From assembly GCA_016219875.1 (NCBI GenBank), contig JACRJZ010000091.1, positions 1 to 64,000 of the forward strand: DNA of 64,000 bases, given 5' to 3'. The stretch comes from Verrucomicrobiota bacterium (GTDB lineage: Bacteria; Verrucomicrobiota; Verrucomicrobiia; Limisphaerales; JACRJZ01). This document shows, piece after piece, positions 32,555 through 40,125 of this stretch; position 1 is the first letter of the stretch; the number at the start of each line of letters is the position of its first letter. A model generated the notes under the pieces. It did no database searches and was not told the origin of the DNA. It worked only from the letters and a program-made list of their open reading frames with translations. Made by a program: the position numbers and the translations under genes.

Positions 32555-33112
32555 CTACTCCGGCTCGGCCTGCCAGCGCGGCATGAGGTGGTTCGGGACG
32601 CCGAGGTGGTCCAGCACGCGCGCCACCACGGTGTCGGCCACTTGCTCGACCGTCTGTGGATTGGTGTAGTAGCTCGGGTTCGCCGGCAGGAGTGTGGCCC
32701 CGGCTTGCAGCAGCAGTTCCATGTTCTTCACGTGGACCAAGCTCAGCGGGGTTTCGCGCGGGACGAGGATGAGCTTCTTCTTTTCCTTCAGCATCACGTC
32801 CGCGGTGCGCAGGAGGACGTCTTCGCTGAAGCCATGCGCGATGCGGCCCATCGTGCCCATGGTGCAGGGGATGACCACCATCGCGTCGAAGGGATTGGAG
32901 CCGCTCACGAACGGCACGTTCATGCTTTTTGGCCCGTGGGTCTTCACGCCGTCGCCCAGGCGCAGGCCGCCCGGCAACTCCGCGGCGAGGACGACGTGGC
33001 CGTAGTGGCTGATGACGACGTGGACCTCATGCTGGCGCGGGTCGAGGTTGTCGAGCAGGCGTTGCGCGTAGAGCGCGCCGGTGGCTCCGGTGATGGCGAC
33101 GACGATTCGCAT
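32555..33112 (-). CDS. ubiX: UbiX/Pad1 flavin prenyltransferase
   Basis: Prenylates FMN to make the cofactor of UbiD-type decarboxylases. The 185-residue protein starts MRIVVAITGATGALYAQRLL (flavin-binding turn). It has the VVIPCTMGTMGRIAHGFSEDVLLRTADVMLKEKKKLILVPRETP region typical of UbiX, and ends in the PSYYTNP motif and a C-terminal helix. I chose Met at 33112; an upstream in-frame start adds 12 residues with no homologous character. No ubiD gene is beside it. It converges on kdpE. Confidence 0.93.
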   Translation of the reverse strand: MRIVVAITGATGALYAQRLLDNLDPRQHEVHVVISHYGHVVLAAELPGGLRLGDGVKTHGPKSMNVPFVSGSNPFDAMVVIPCTMGTMGRIAHGFSEDVLLRTADVMLKEKKKLILVPRETPLSLVHVKNMELLLQAGATLLPANPSYYTNPQTVEQVADTVVARVLDHLGVPNHLMPRWQAEPE

Positions 33113-33609
33113 GTGCGGCGGCGTGTTGTGTGGATCACGAGCGGCCAAGCGCCAGGGCAGACCTGCACCCAGCCGGGCCGCGATCCGTGCCGCGCATCAT
33201 GGTGGGGACGAACGCGGGGAGCAAGTTTTCTGGGAGGGATCAACCCGCGCCGGGCGCAACTTGGCACTGCCGCCGTAGCGCAGGCTTTCCGGCCTGCGGG
33301 GCGTGCGAGCGATTCGGCCGTCCGCATCGTGGCGGACGGCCTGCCGACAAGAATGTCGGCGAGACAGCAGGCTGGAAAGCCTGCGCTACGGCGGGGGTGC
33401 CCGGTCGCACTCTTGAGGCGGCCCCGATTGGATTTGGCCTGATTGGATTTGGCCTTGCGCAAGATTCAAGAACGCCTATACACGGGGCATGGCCCAGCAC
33501 TCTTCAGGACCGGAGGCCCTCTCCGTGAACGCGGCGGAGAGCCGTTCCCTGTTGGCGAGGCGCTGGCCGAAATCCGTCCGCAACCTTCATCCCGCAGAAA
33601 GGAACCCAC
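33113..33609. other. 497-bp spacer with a GTAGCGCAG repeat
   Basis: No gene supported. The middle is occupied by the palindromic repeat at 33270-33394. The part before 33610 has an AAAGGAA ribosome binding site for the next gene. No promoter was recognised. Confidence 0.5.
33270..33394. repeat. GTAGCGCAG palindromic repeat, copy 1
   Basis: Inverted arms CCGCCGTAGCGCAGGCTTTC(C) and GGAAAGCCTGCGCTACGGCG(G) with one internal mismatch. Between them lie further small hairpins (GGCCGTCCGC / GCGGACGGCC). The same arm pattern, GTAGCGCAG plus a variable 8-10-bp hairpin, recurs at 49427-49543 and 59026-59159. Confidence 0.88.
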
Positions 33610-34833
33610 ATGGCTATTCCCACATACGACGACTGGATTAAGAACACCGCCCTGGGCTGGAATCAACCCCGCAGCAGCAGGCTGAAGAAGGTTGACGATG
33701 CGCTGAAGGCTTATTGGAAGGCCCCCGGTCACCAAACGCAGAAGGCGATCCGCATGGCCCTCGCCGACTGGATCCGCTGGAAAGGACCGAATTGGAAAAA
33801 GTCCGAGCGCAACAAGCCGCCCCGCTGCATCGTGGAGGAACTCTACACCAACGTCTTCACTGGGTTCCCGGTCGCGGTCACCCCGGAAGAGCGCGAAGCC
33901 CTGCGGTACCTGGAGGAACAGCGCCGGTTGGCGTTGCAGCACCTCTTCGCCGGCAAGACGGTGGGCTTGCGCGGTTTCAATGCCGCCAACGAAGGCCGCC
34001 GCGCGCTCATGGATTTGAAGAGGGCGACCTCCAATATCAAATCGGTGGTGACTCCGGTGTCCACGAGCAACGAATCGCGCAATGCCATCACCTCGATGAT
34101 CGGCGACATGTTCGACAACCAGACCGTGCAGCAAATCCTGCCGGACCTGACCACGTCCTTCGGTGGCGATGTCATTGCCTCCGTCGTGCCGGTCCTGTCC
34201 CAACTGACCAGCGGGGCGAAAGTCCTCATCGCTTGGGGCAAGGTCGCCAAGGCCAAGTACAACCAATACTCGAACTCCTCCCACGCCTACGCTTTCCAGG
34301 CTGGTGATCCGGCAGCAGCCTTCACCGCCTTGGACCGGATGCTGGGCCGGGATGTGACGGCTTCCGCCGTCAAGGCCTCCATCTCGACGGCGGACTTCAC
34401 CGCCAAGGCGCTCCTGACCCTGGCCGATGGCGGCACCATTTCCGGTCCCGTGGTCGGTGCCGCGACGGCTTTGGCCAACCTGACCCACAAGATTTTCCTC
34501 TTCGGGCGTGAGTACCAGGAAACCAAAGCTGCGAACAAGATCCTGGCCGATCCGTCCAAGCTCGACTTCCATTTGTTCGAGGCCAAGCCGCTGCTCGGCT
34601 GCTACATGATCTGCTGCTCGACGCTCTCCGACCTCATCAACATGTCGGTCTATGAGTTCGGGCGTCCGGGCTGGATGGATGAAGTCGAATCGCTCAAGCG
34701 AAACCACATCGATCCCGTCCGACAGAAGGCCGACGCGTTCATTCGCAACTCGCCCTACACGGTCAACGGGCTGGATTCCTTCTACGGCCGCGGCGGCATG
34801 GACAAGATCATGCGTGGGGTCGCCATCATCTGA
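33610..34833 (+). CDS. Unknown 407-residue protein
   Basis: A strong ribosome binding site (AAAGGAA, 6 bases before ATG). There is no signal peptide. The N-terminus is basic, with Trp/Tyr-rich helices (DDWIKNTALGW, ALADWIRWKGPNWKK). The middle (about 190-300) has two mildly hydrophobic Gly/Ala-rich helices (FGGDVIASVVPVLSQL and GGTISGPVVGAATALANLTH) that might insert in a membrane. Near 325-345 is a Cys-rich helix GCYMICCSTLSDLINMS. This amphipathic make-up is seen in some secreted effectors or pore formers, but no family is recognised. It stands alone. Confidence 0.7.
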   Translation: MAIPTYDDWIKNTALGWNQPRSSRLKKVDDALKAYWKAPGHQTQKAIRMALADWIRWKGPNWKKSERNKPPRCIVEELYTNVFTGFPVAVTPEEREALRYLEEQRRLALQHLFAGKTVGLRGFNAANEGRRALMDLKRATSNIKSVVTPVSTSNESRNAITSMIGDMFDNQTVQQILPDLTTSFGGDVIASVVPVLSQLTSGAKVLIAWGKVAKAKYNQYSNSSHAYAFQAGDPAAAFTALDRMLGRDVTASAVKASISTADFTAKALLTLADGGTISGPVVGAATALANLTHKIFLFGREYQETKAANKILADPSKLDFHLFEAKPLLGCYMICCSTLSDLINMSVYEFGRPGWMDEVESLKRNHIDPVRQKADAFIRNSPYTVNGLDSFYGRGGMDKIMRGVAII

Positions 34834-34908
34834 GAAGAACAGCCGCTTCACGCCCGCCCAGTTTGCTCTGGCCAAACCCGGCGGCCTGCGGCAGTTTACG
34901 GCCAGATC

Positions 34909-36918
34909 ATGAGTGAGTTCCAAGTCATCCAAGGCGCCGTCGAGAAGGCCGCCCGCCGCCGCCGCTGGCAGCGAGCTTGGCGGGGCTTCTGGATCGGTCT
35001 GCTGGCGGGCACTGTCCTCTGCCTGGCAGTTCTCGTCGCGTTCAAGCTGGCGCCCTTGCCTTATTGGGCACTGGCCGCGGCGGGCCTAGCGGCGGCGATT
35101 TGCGCGGCGACCGGCTTCACGGTGGGCGGATGGCGTCCCGTGTCCCTCAGCGAAACCGCCCGTTGGATTGACCGCGAGCAAGTGCTGAAGGAGCGCCTTA
35201 GTACCGCGCTCGAAGTTGCGCCGACGGAGTCCGAATGGTCCCAGCTTCTGGTGCATGACGCCGCGCGCCACGCGGAGGGGCTTGACCCGCGCCGGCTCTT
35301 GCCGTTTCACCTGCCGCGCGCGGCGCGCTGGGCGGCGCTGGTCCTCGCCGTGGCGGCGGGACTGGGCTTCGTGCCGGAGCACCGCAGCAAAGCGTATCGG
35401 CAAAAGCTGAACGACGCGGCGATCGTGAGTGACACCGGCAAGCAACTCGCCGACTTGACCAAACGCAGCCTGGAGCAGCGTCCGCCGGCCCTCGAACCGA
35501 CGCAGAAAGCCATGTTGTCCGTCGCCGAACTGGGTCAAAAACTCGAGCGCGTGCCGTTGACCAAGAGCGACGCTTTGCGCGAACTCGCCAATGCCGCCGA
35601 GAAACTCAGCAAGGAAGCCCAGCAGTTGGCCCGCAATCCCGCGCTCAAGCCGCTCGAACGCGCCGCCCGCGACGCCGGTTCCGGCATCGGCAACAAGACG
35701 CCGGAGGAGCTGCAGCGGCAAATCGACTCGCTCCAGAAATCCATTGGCGACAAAGCCACGCCCGATGGCCTTGACAAGCTCAAGAACAACCTCCAGCAAG
35801 CCCAGCAAGCAGCGAAGGAAATGAAGGACCAACAGGGGGCCAACACCGACGCACTCCGCCAGCAACTCGCGCAAAGTCTGGCCGCGCTCGCTCAGGAGTC
35901 GCACGACCTGGGGCAGCCGATGGACAGCTTGGACGAAGCGATCAAAGCCCTGGAGAAGGGCCAGATCGGTCAGGTGCTCAAAGACCTCGACATCGCGGAA
36001 CAGGACTTGGAGAAGCTGAGTGAGATGGCCAAGAACCTCGCGAAGTGCCAGCAGCAGATGTCGCAGCTTGGCAAAGACCTCGCCGAGCAACTCGAGAACG
36101 GCCAAGCCGAGGCTGCGCGCGACACCCTGGAGAAAATGACCAAGCAACTGCAGGCGCCCGGCCTCGCGAGCGAGCAGCTTCAGAAAATGCTGGAGGAGGT
36201 TTCCAAAGCCGTCAGTCCGGCCAGCGACTACGGCAAAGTGGCCGAGCATTTGAAGAACGCCGCGAAACAAATGCAGCAAGCCCAGCAGTCCGGCTCCAAC
36301 CAGGCCAAGTCGCAAGCCGCGCAAGAACTGGCCGCGGCGGCGAAGGAGTTGGAGCAACTGGCGCAACAGGCGAGCGATGCCCAATCCCTCTCCGCGATGC
36401 TGAACGGGCTTTCCCAAGCGCAGCAAGCCATCGCCAGCGGCAAAGGCTGGGGCCAGTGCAAGAAGCCGGGCGCCTGCGGCCACTGCAACGGGCAGGGCTG
36501 CGCGATGTGCAAAGGCACTGGCTGGGCGCACGGCGGTCGCAACAGCCCGAGTGGGGTGGGCACCTGGGCCGACGAGAACGAGGGTTGGACCTATTACCCC
36601 GACAAGGTCCCGCAAACGCCCGTCGATAACTCCAGCGTGCAGCGTCCCGACCTGGACCCGCGCGGCCTCAGCGACCGCGGCCCTGGCGAGAAGAGCGACG
36701 CCCTCCGACCCTCGCAAGTCAAAGGCAAATTCTCTCCGGGCGGGCCGATGCCGAGCATCACGCTCCGGGGCGTTAGCATCAAAGGCACGAGCAACGTGAA
36801 GTTCGAAGACGCCGCCACGGCGGCGCAATCCGAAGCCCAAAGCGCGTTGAACCAGGACCAAGTTCCCCGCGCCTACCAGAGCGCGGTGAAAGACTACTTC
36901 GACGATTTCAAGAAGTGA
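34909..36918 (+). CDS. Large membrane-anchored coiled-coil protein with a Cys cluster (DUF4175-like)
   Basis: A 669-residue protein with two N-terminal membrane helices (about 24-42 and 48-68), and a third near 140-160 (AARWAALVLAVAAGLGFVP). A very long Gln/Ala/Lys-rich coiled coil follows (about 165-510), then the Cys motif CKKPGACGHCNGQGCAMCKG (Cys517, 523, 526, 531, 534). This resembles a DnaJ-type zinc-binding turn. The C-terminus is Pro/Gly-rich, then helical. Its place ahead of moxR, DUF58 and vWA genes suggests it is the membrane partner of that MoxR-type system, as DUF4175-like proteins are in related operons. Confidence 0.7.
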   Translation: MSEFQVIQGAVEKAARRRRWQRAWRGFWIGLLAGTVLCLAVLVAFKLAPLPYWALAAAGLAAAICAATGFTVGGWRPVSLSETARWIDREQVLKERLSTALEVAPTESEWSQLLVHDAARHAEGLDPRRLLPFHLPRAARWAALVLAVAAGLGFVPEHRSKAYRQKLNDAAIVSDTGKQLADLTKRSLEQRPPALEPTQKAMLSVAELGQKLERVPLTKSDALRELANAAEKLSKEAQQLARNPALKPLERAARDAGSGIGNKTPEELQRQIDSLQKSIGDKATPDGLDKLKNNLQQAQQAAKEMKDQQGANTDALRQQLAQSLAALAQESHDLGQPMDSLDEAIKALEKGQIGQVLKDLDIAEQDLEKLSEMAKNLAKCQQQMSQLGKDLAEQLENGQAEAARDTLEKMTKQLQAPGLASEQLQKMLEEVSKAVSPASDYGKVAEHLKNAAKQMQQAQQSGSNQAKSQAAQELAAAAKELEQLAQQASDAQSLSAMLNGLSQAQQAIASGKGWGQCKKPGACGHCNGQGCAMCKGTGWAHGGRNSPSGVGTWADENEGWTYYPDKVPQTPVDNSSVQRPDLDPRGLSDRGPGEKSDALRPSQVKGKFSPGGPMPSITLRGVSIKGTSNVKFEDAATAAQSEAQSALNQDQVPRAYQSAVKDYFDDFKK

Positions 36919-36925
36919 GGTGGTC

Positions 36926-37468
36926 GGGTTGAAAGTTGAAAGTTGCAGGTTGCAGGTTGGCGTGGCCACGCGAGAAACGAGTTCTGGGCAGCGCAGTTCC
37001 GACATCAAACAATGAAGAGATCATCATGGCAACAGCCACTTGTTTTGAAGAATTAAAGGTCTGGCAGGAAGCGAGGGACATTGTGCGGTCTGTTCACATG
37101 GCGACCCAACAGCGTCCCTTCTCCCGCGATTTCGCGTTGCGAAACCAGATCACCAGCGCGGCCACTTCCACCATGTCGAACATCGCCGAGGGATTTGAGC
37201 GCGGCACCAAAAAGGAATTCATTCAGTTCCTGAATATTGCCAAAGGCTCCAACGGAGAGGTCCGATCTCAGCTCTATGTGGCGTTGGACTTGAATTACAT
37301 CAGCGAGCAGGCTTTCAACGAGCTGCGCGAATCAGCGTGTTGCCTTTCTCGCCGCCTCGCCAGCTTCATCAGGTATCTGGAAACCTGCTCCGCAAAGACA
37401 CGCGTAAGAAAGACATCTGACCTCCTTGCCGAACAACCCTCAACCTTCAACTTTCAACCTGCAACCGC
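36926..37468. mobile_element. Four-helix-bundle gene element 1, with inverted 7-bp-unit arms
   Basis: Left arm 36926-36960 is GTTGAAA and GTTGCAG units in tandem. Right arm 37434-37468 is the complement (CTTTCAAC and CTGCAAC units). Together they would form a stem of about 30 bp around a 470-bp body that holds one four-helix-bundle gene. The element sits between the coiled-coil gene and moxR. Compare element 2 at 40126-40687, which has the same build but different units. Confidence 0.7.
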
Positions 37469-37589
37469 TTCCCTTTCCCCATGTCCACCGAAACCCAAAT
37501 CACTACCTTCCGCGCACACTACTCCGCCCTCCGCGCCGAGATCGGCAAAGTCATCGTCGGCCAGAACGACATCGTCGATGGCACATTGA
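37026..37589 (+). CDS. Four-helix-bundle protein (S23 / 23S rRNA intervening-sequence family)
   Basis: The core (about 1-125) starts MATATCFEELKVWQEARDIV and runs through RNQITSAATSTMSNIAEGFERGTKKEFIQFLNIAKGSNGEVRSQLYVA, the clear signature of this family. Related bundles include Avd of diversity-generating retroelements, which binds nucleic acid. The natural stop seems lost. The frame continues through the right repeat arm (QPSTFNFQPAT) and then overlaps moxR by 109 bases in another frame, ending at 37589. The last 60 residues are therefore not native domain sequence. Function in the cell is unknown. Confidence 0.8.
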   Translation: MATATCFEELKVWQEARDIVRSVHMATQQRPFSRDFALRNQITSAATSTMSNIAEGFERGTKKEFIQFLNIAKGSNGEVRSQLYVALDLNYISEQAFNELRESACCLSRRLASFIRYLETCSAKTRVRKTSDLLAEQPSTFNFQPATASLSPCPPKPKSLPSAHTTPPSAPRSAKSSSARTTSSMAH

Positions 37590-38479
37590 TCGCCGTCTTT
37601 GCCGGGGGACATGTCCTGCTCGAAGGCGTGCCGGGCCTCGGCAAGACGCTGCTGGTGCGCACACTGAGCGAGGCGCTCGATCTCTCCTTCAACCGCATCC
37701 AATTCACGCCCGACCTGATGCCGGCCGACATCCTCGGCACCAACCTGGTGATGGAGACGCCCGCCGGCCGCCGCGAGTTCCAGTTCCAGCGCGGCCCGAT
37801 CTTCGCCCACATCATCCTGGCCGATGAAATCAACCGCGCCACGCCCAAGACCCAGTCTGCCATGCTGGAGGCGATGCAGGAAAAGCAAGTCACCGCCGGT
37901 GGGGAGCTGCGAAAGCTCGTCGAGCCGTTCTTTGTCCTGGCCACGCAGAACCCCATCGACCAGGAAGGCACCTACCCGTTGCCCGAGGCGCAACTCGACC
38001 GCTTCTTCTTCAAGCTCCTCGTCGGCTATCCAACGGCCGATGAACTCACCGAAGTCCTGAATCGCACCACCGAAACGGCGAAGGCCGAAGTCAACAAAGT
38101 CCTCGGCGGCGACACCCTCCGCGAGATGCAACGCCTGGTCCGCGAAGTGCCGGTCGCTTCGCACGTCAAGGACTACGCCGTGCGGCTGGTGCTGGCCACG
38201 CACCCCAAGACCGAAACCGCGGCGCCGATTGCCAATCAGTATCTGCGCTTTGGCAGCAGCCCGCGCGGCGCACAGACACTCTTGCTCGCCGGCAAGGTCC
38301 GCGCGCTCACCGATGGCCGGTTCAACGTCAGCTTCGAAGACATCGAAACCGTGGCCCCGCCGACCTTGCGCCACCGCCTCATCCTGAATTTCGAGGCGGA
38401 AGCCGAAGGCATCACCACCGACCACATCATCGCGCAGATTCTCAAGGATGTGCCGAAGGAGGCGGTGGTGGCCGTGTAA
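37481..38479 (+). CDS. moxR: MoxR-family AAA+ ATPase
   Basis: A 332-residue AAA+ chaperone. It has Walker A GVPGLGKT at 49-56, FTPDLMPADILGT, Walker B IILADEINRA near 113-120, sensor ATQNPIDQEGTYPLPEAQLDRF and a C-terminal lid. MoxR proteins act with vWA-domain partners in maturing or activating complexes; here the DUF58 and vWA proteins downstream are the expected partners. The gene starts 13 bases after the right arm of repeat element 1. Confidence 0.95.
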   Translation: MSTETQITTFRAHYSALRAEIGKVIVGQNDIVDGTLIAVFAGGHVLLEGVPGLGKTLLVRTLSEALDLSFNRIQFTPDLMPADILGTNLVMETPAGRREFQFQRGPIFAHIILADEINRATPKTQSAMLEAMQEKQVTAGGELRKLVEPFFVLATQNPIDQEGTYPLPEAQLDRFFFKLLVGYPTADELTEVLNRTTETAKAEVNKVLGGDTLREMQRLVREVPVASHVKDYAVRLVLATHPKTETAAPIANQYLRFGSSPRGAQTLLLAGKVRALTDGRFNVSFEDIETVAPPTLRHRLILNFEAEAEGITTDHIIAQILKDVPKEAVVAV

Positions 38480-38505
38480 CCCGGCAACCTGAACACTTGA
38501 AACCC

Positions 38506-38793
38506 ATGTCACCGCTGCCAGAGTTTCTTGAGTCCACCGCTCCTTCTGAGCCATCTTCGCGCATGGTCGAAGCCGAAGACGTGGTGGGCGGCGAGTGGGC
38601 AGAGTGGTACCGCATGACGCCGCTGGAGCGCTGGCACGCCAGCGGCGACTTGTGGCAGCATTACCTGCGCATTGGAGGTTCCCTTGATCCCGAGCCGGAT
38701 ACAGAAAGTCCTTTTTACGATCACAGCGCACCAGGTCCAAGCCCTGTTGATGGGTGGCCAAGCCTGCGTGTTCTACGGCGCAGCGGAGTTTAG
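38506..38793 (+). CDS. Small protein paired with a nucleotidyltransferase
   Basis: A 95-residue acidic protein. The segment EWAEWYRMTPLERWHASGDLWQHYLRIGGSLDPEPDTESPF followed by a Pro-rich tail and RRSGV matches by eye a family of short proteins encoded just upstream of nucleotidyltransferase-fold genes in many bacteria. Its last 110 bases overlap the next gene in a different frame. It is probably the partner, possibly antitoxin, of that protein. The start may also be TTG 38497. Confidence 0.55.
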   Translation: MSPLPEFLESTAPSEPSSRMVEAEDVVGGEWAEWYRMTPLERWHASGDLWQHYLRIGGSLDPEPDTESPFYDHSAPGPSPVDGWPSLRVLRRSGV

Positions 38794-39157
38794 CCGCGAC
38801 AGCGACCTGGTGATCCTGGCAGACGCGGAGAATCTCCGGCGTTTGCAGGCCGCGTTGAGCGAACTTCACGCTGATTGCATCGCCATGCCTCCGTTTGCGG
38901 CCGAATTCCTGGAGCGCGGCCACGCGATCCATTTCCGCTGTCGCCGCCCGGAGGCCGCCGGGATGCGGGTGGATGTCATGTCCAAGCTGCGGGGGGTGGA
39001 TCCTTTTTCTGATGCGCTCGCCCTGGAAGAACGGCTGGAGCGGGAACGCGACCGGCTCTACTGGGCGCCGCTCAAGGCCGAACTGGAACAACTTCGCCAC
39101 CAAGTCCCCTCTCCGCGCTCCTCCCTCGACCTGAAACCTGACAACTTGATGACCTGA
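38684..39157 (+). CDS. Nucleotidyltransferase-fold protein (MNT/AbiEii-like)
   Basis: A 157-residue protein. It starts at TTG 38684 with GGAGG five bases upstream, directly before the conserved-looking first helix. LLMGGQACVFYG then SRDSDLVIL contains the GG turn (24-25) and the metal-binding Asp39/Asp41 pattern of the nucleotidyltransferase fold. It continues with a helix and RVDVMSKL carrying the third Asp. Such proteins add NMP to target RNAs or proteins as toxins or antitoxins. It and the overlapping upstream gene form a two-gene module inserted in the MoxR operon. Confidence 0.7.
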   Translation: MIPSRIQKVLFTITAHQVQALLMGGQACVFYGAAEFSRDSDLVILADAENLRRLQAALSELHADCIAMPPFAAEFLERGHAIHFRCRRPEAAGMRVDVMSKLRGVDPFSDALALEERLERERDRLYWAPLKAELEQLRHQVPSPRSSLDLKPDNLMT

Positions 39158-39163
39158 CAACTT

Positions 39164-40123
39164 GTGCCCCTCCTCACCGCCGAACTCCTCCGCCGGCTCG
39201 AACAGTTCCAACTGCTCGCGGCCCGCCGCGCCAAGAGTTCGCTCAAGGGCGAACGCCGCAGCCGGGCGCGCGGACAGTCGGTGGAGTTCGCCGACTACCG
39301 CAATTACGTCGCCGGCGACGACCTGCGTTACCTCGACTGGAATCTTTACGGCCGCCTCGACCGTCTGTTCCTCAAGCTCTACGAGGAAGAACGCGAACTG
39401 CCCGTCCGAGTCTTCCTCGATGCCAGCGAGTCGATGACGTTCGGCACGCCGGTGAAGTTTGACTTCGCCCGCCAGGTGGCTGCGGCGATTGGCTATATCG
39501 CGCTGTGCGGCTTCGACCGCGTGAGCGTGAACGTGTTTCCAACTGCGGAATCCGGAATGCGGAATGCGGAAGCGCCGCAGCCAAACGCCGGCCCCAACTC
39601 GAAACTCGAAACTCGGAACTCGGAACTCGCCGCGAGGGCCGCCCTTCGCTCCGTGCGTGGCGAGAAATCCTCGCTGCAATTCTTCCAGAACCTCAGCGGG
39701 CTGACCGCTGGCGGCCCGGCCAACTTCAACGAGAGCTTGCGCCGCGGCGCGCTAGAGGCCCGTCAGACTGGCCTGGCCGTGGTGCTGAGCGACTTCCTCG
39801 ATCCGGCCGGCTACGAGCCTGGCCTGAACGCGCTCGTGGGCCGCGGCTTTCAGGTGGATTGCGTCCAGATTCTCGCGCCAGACGAACTGGCGCCCACCGC
39901 GTTCGGCGATCTCAAGTTGGTCGATTCCGAAACAGGCGCGATCCAGGAAGTCACGTTCGGCAAGTTCCGTTTGAGCGCCTACCAGAAGACGGTGCAGAAA
40001 TTCGTGCAGCGGTTGCGTGAGTTTTGCCGTGGCCACGGCCTCAACTTCTTCATGGCCAGTTCCGACACGGCCCTGGAGGACCTGCTTCTCAAGCGGCTCA
40101 GGAAGGCGGAGGTCTTGGGATGA
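39164..40123 (+). CDS. DUF58 protein with a 7-bp repeat array inserted in frame
   Basis: A 319-residue cytosolic vWA-like partner of MoxR. The DUF58 signature is present: RARGQSVEFADYRNYVAGDD then LRYLDWNLYGRLDRL, and the MIDAS-like VRVFLDASESMTFG near 82-94. Residues about 128-162 (AESGMRNAEAPQP ... NSKLETRNSEL) are not family sequence. They come from tandem GGAATGC and AACTCGA/AACTCGG units at 39545-39650 and push in between NVFP and the helix LRSVRGEKSSLQFFQNL. The frame is kept. The start is GTG at 39164. Confidence 0.88.
   Translation: MPLLTAELLRRLEQFQLLAARRAKSSLKGERRSRARGQSVEFADYRNYVAGDDLRYLDWNLYGRLDRLFLKLYEEERELPVRVFLDASESMTFGTPVKFDFARQVAAAIGYIALCGFDRVSVNVFPTAESGMRNAEAPQPNAGPNSKLETRNSELAARAALRSVRGEKSSLQFFQNLSGLTAGGPANFNESLRRGALEARQTGLAVVLSDFLDPAGYEPGLNALVGRGFQVDCVQILAPDELAPTAFGDLKLVDSETGAIQEVTFGKFRLSAYQKTVQKFVQRLREFCRGHGLNFFMASSDTALEDLLLKRLRKAEVLG
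39545..39650. repeat. Tandem 7-bp arrays inside the DUF58 gene
   Basis: Two adjacent arrays: GGAATCC/GGAATGC units on the left, and AACTCGA then AACTCGG units on the right. Seven-base units read in three frames give a 7-residue periodic peptide (NAECGMR-like, NSKLETR-like) without stops. GGAATGC is also the arm unit of element 2 480 bases downstream. Confidence 0.75.
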
Positions 40124-40125
40124 AA

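Noticed and set aside
36926..37468. Ordinary insertion sequence
   Set aside because: No transposase-like DDE or HUH gene is inside, and the ends are degenerate tandem units rather than fixed terminal repeats with target duplications.
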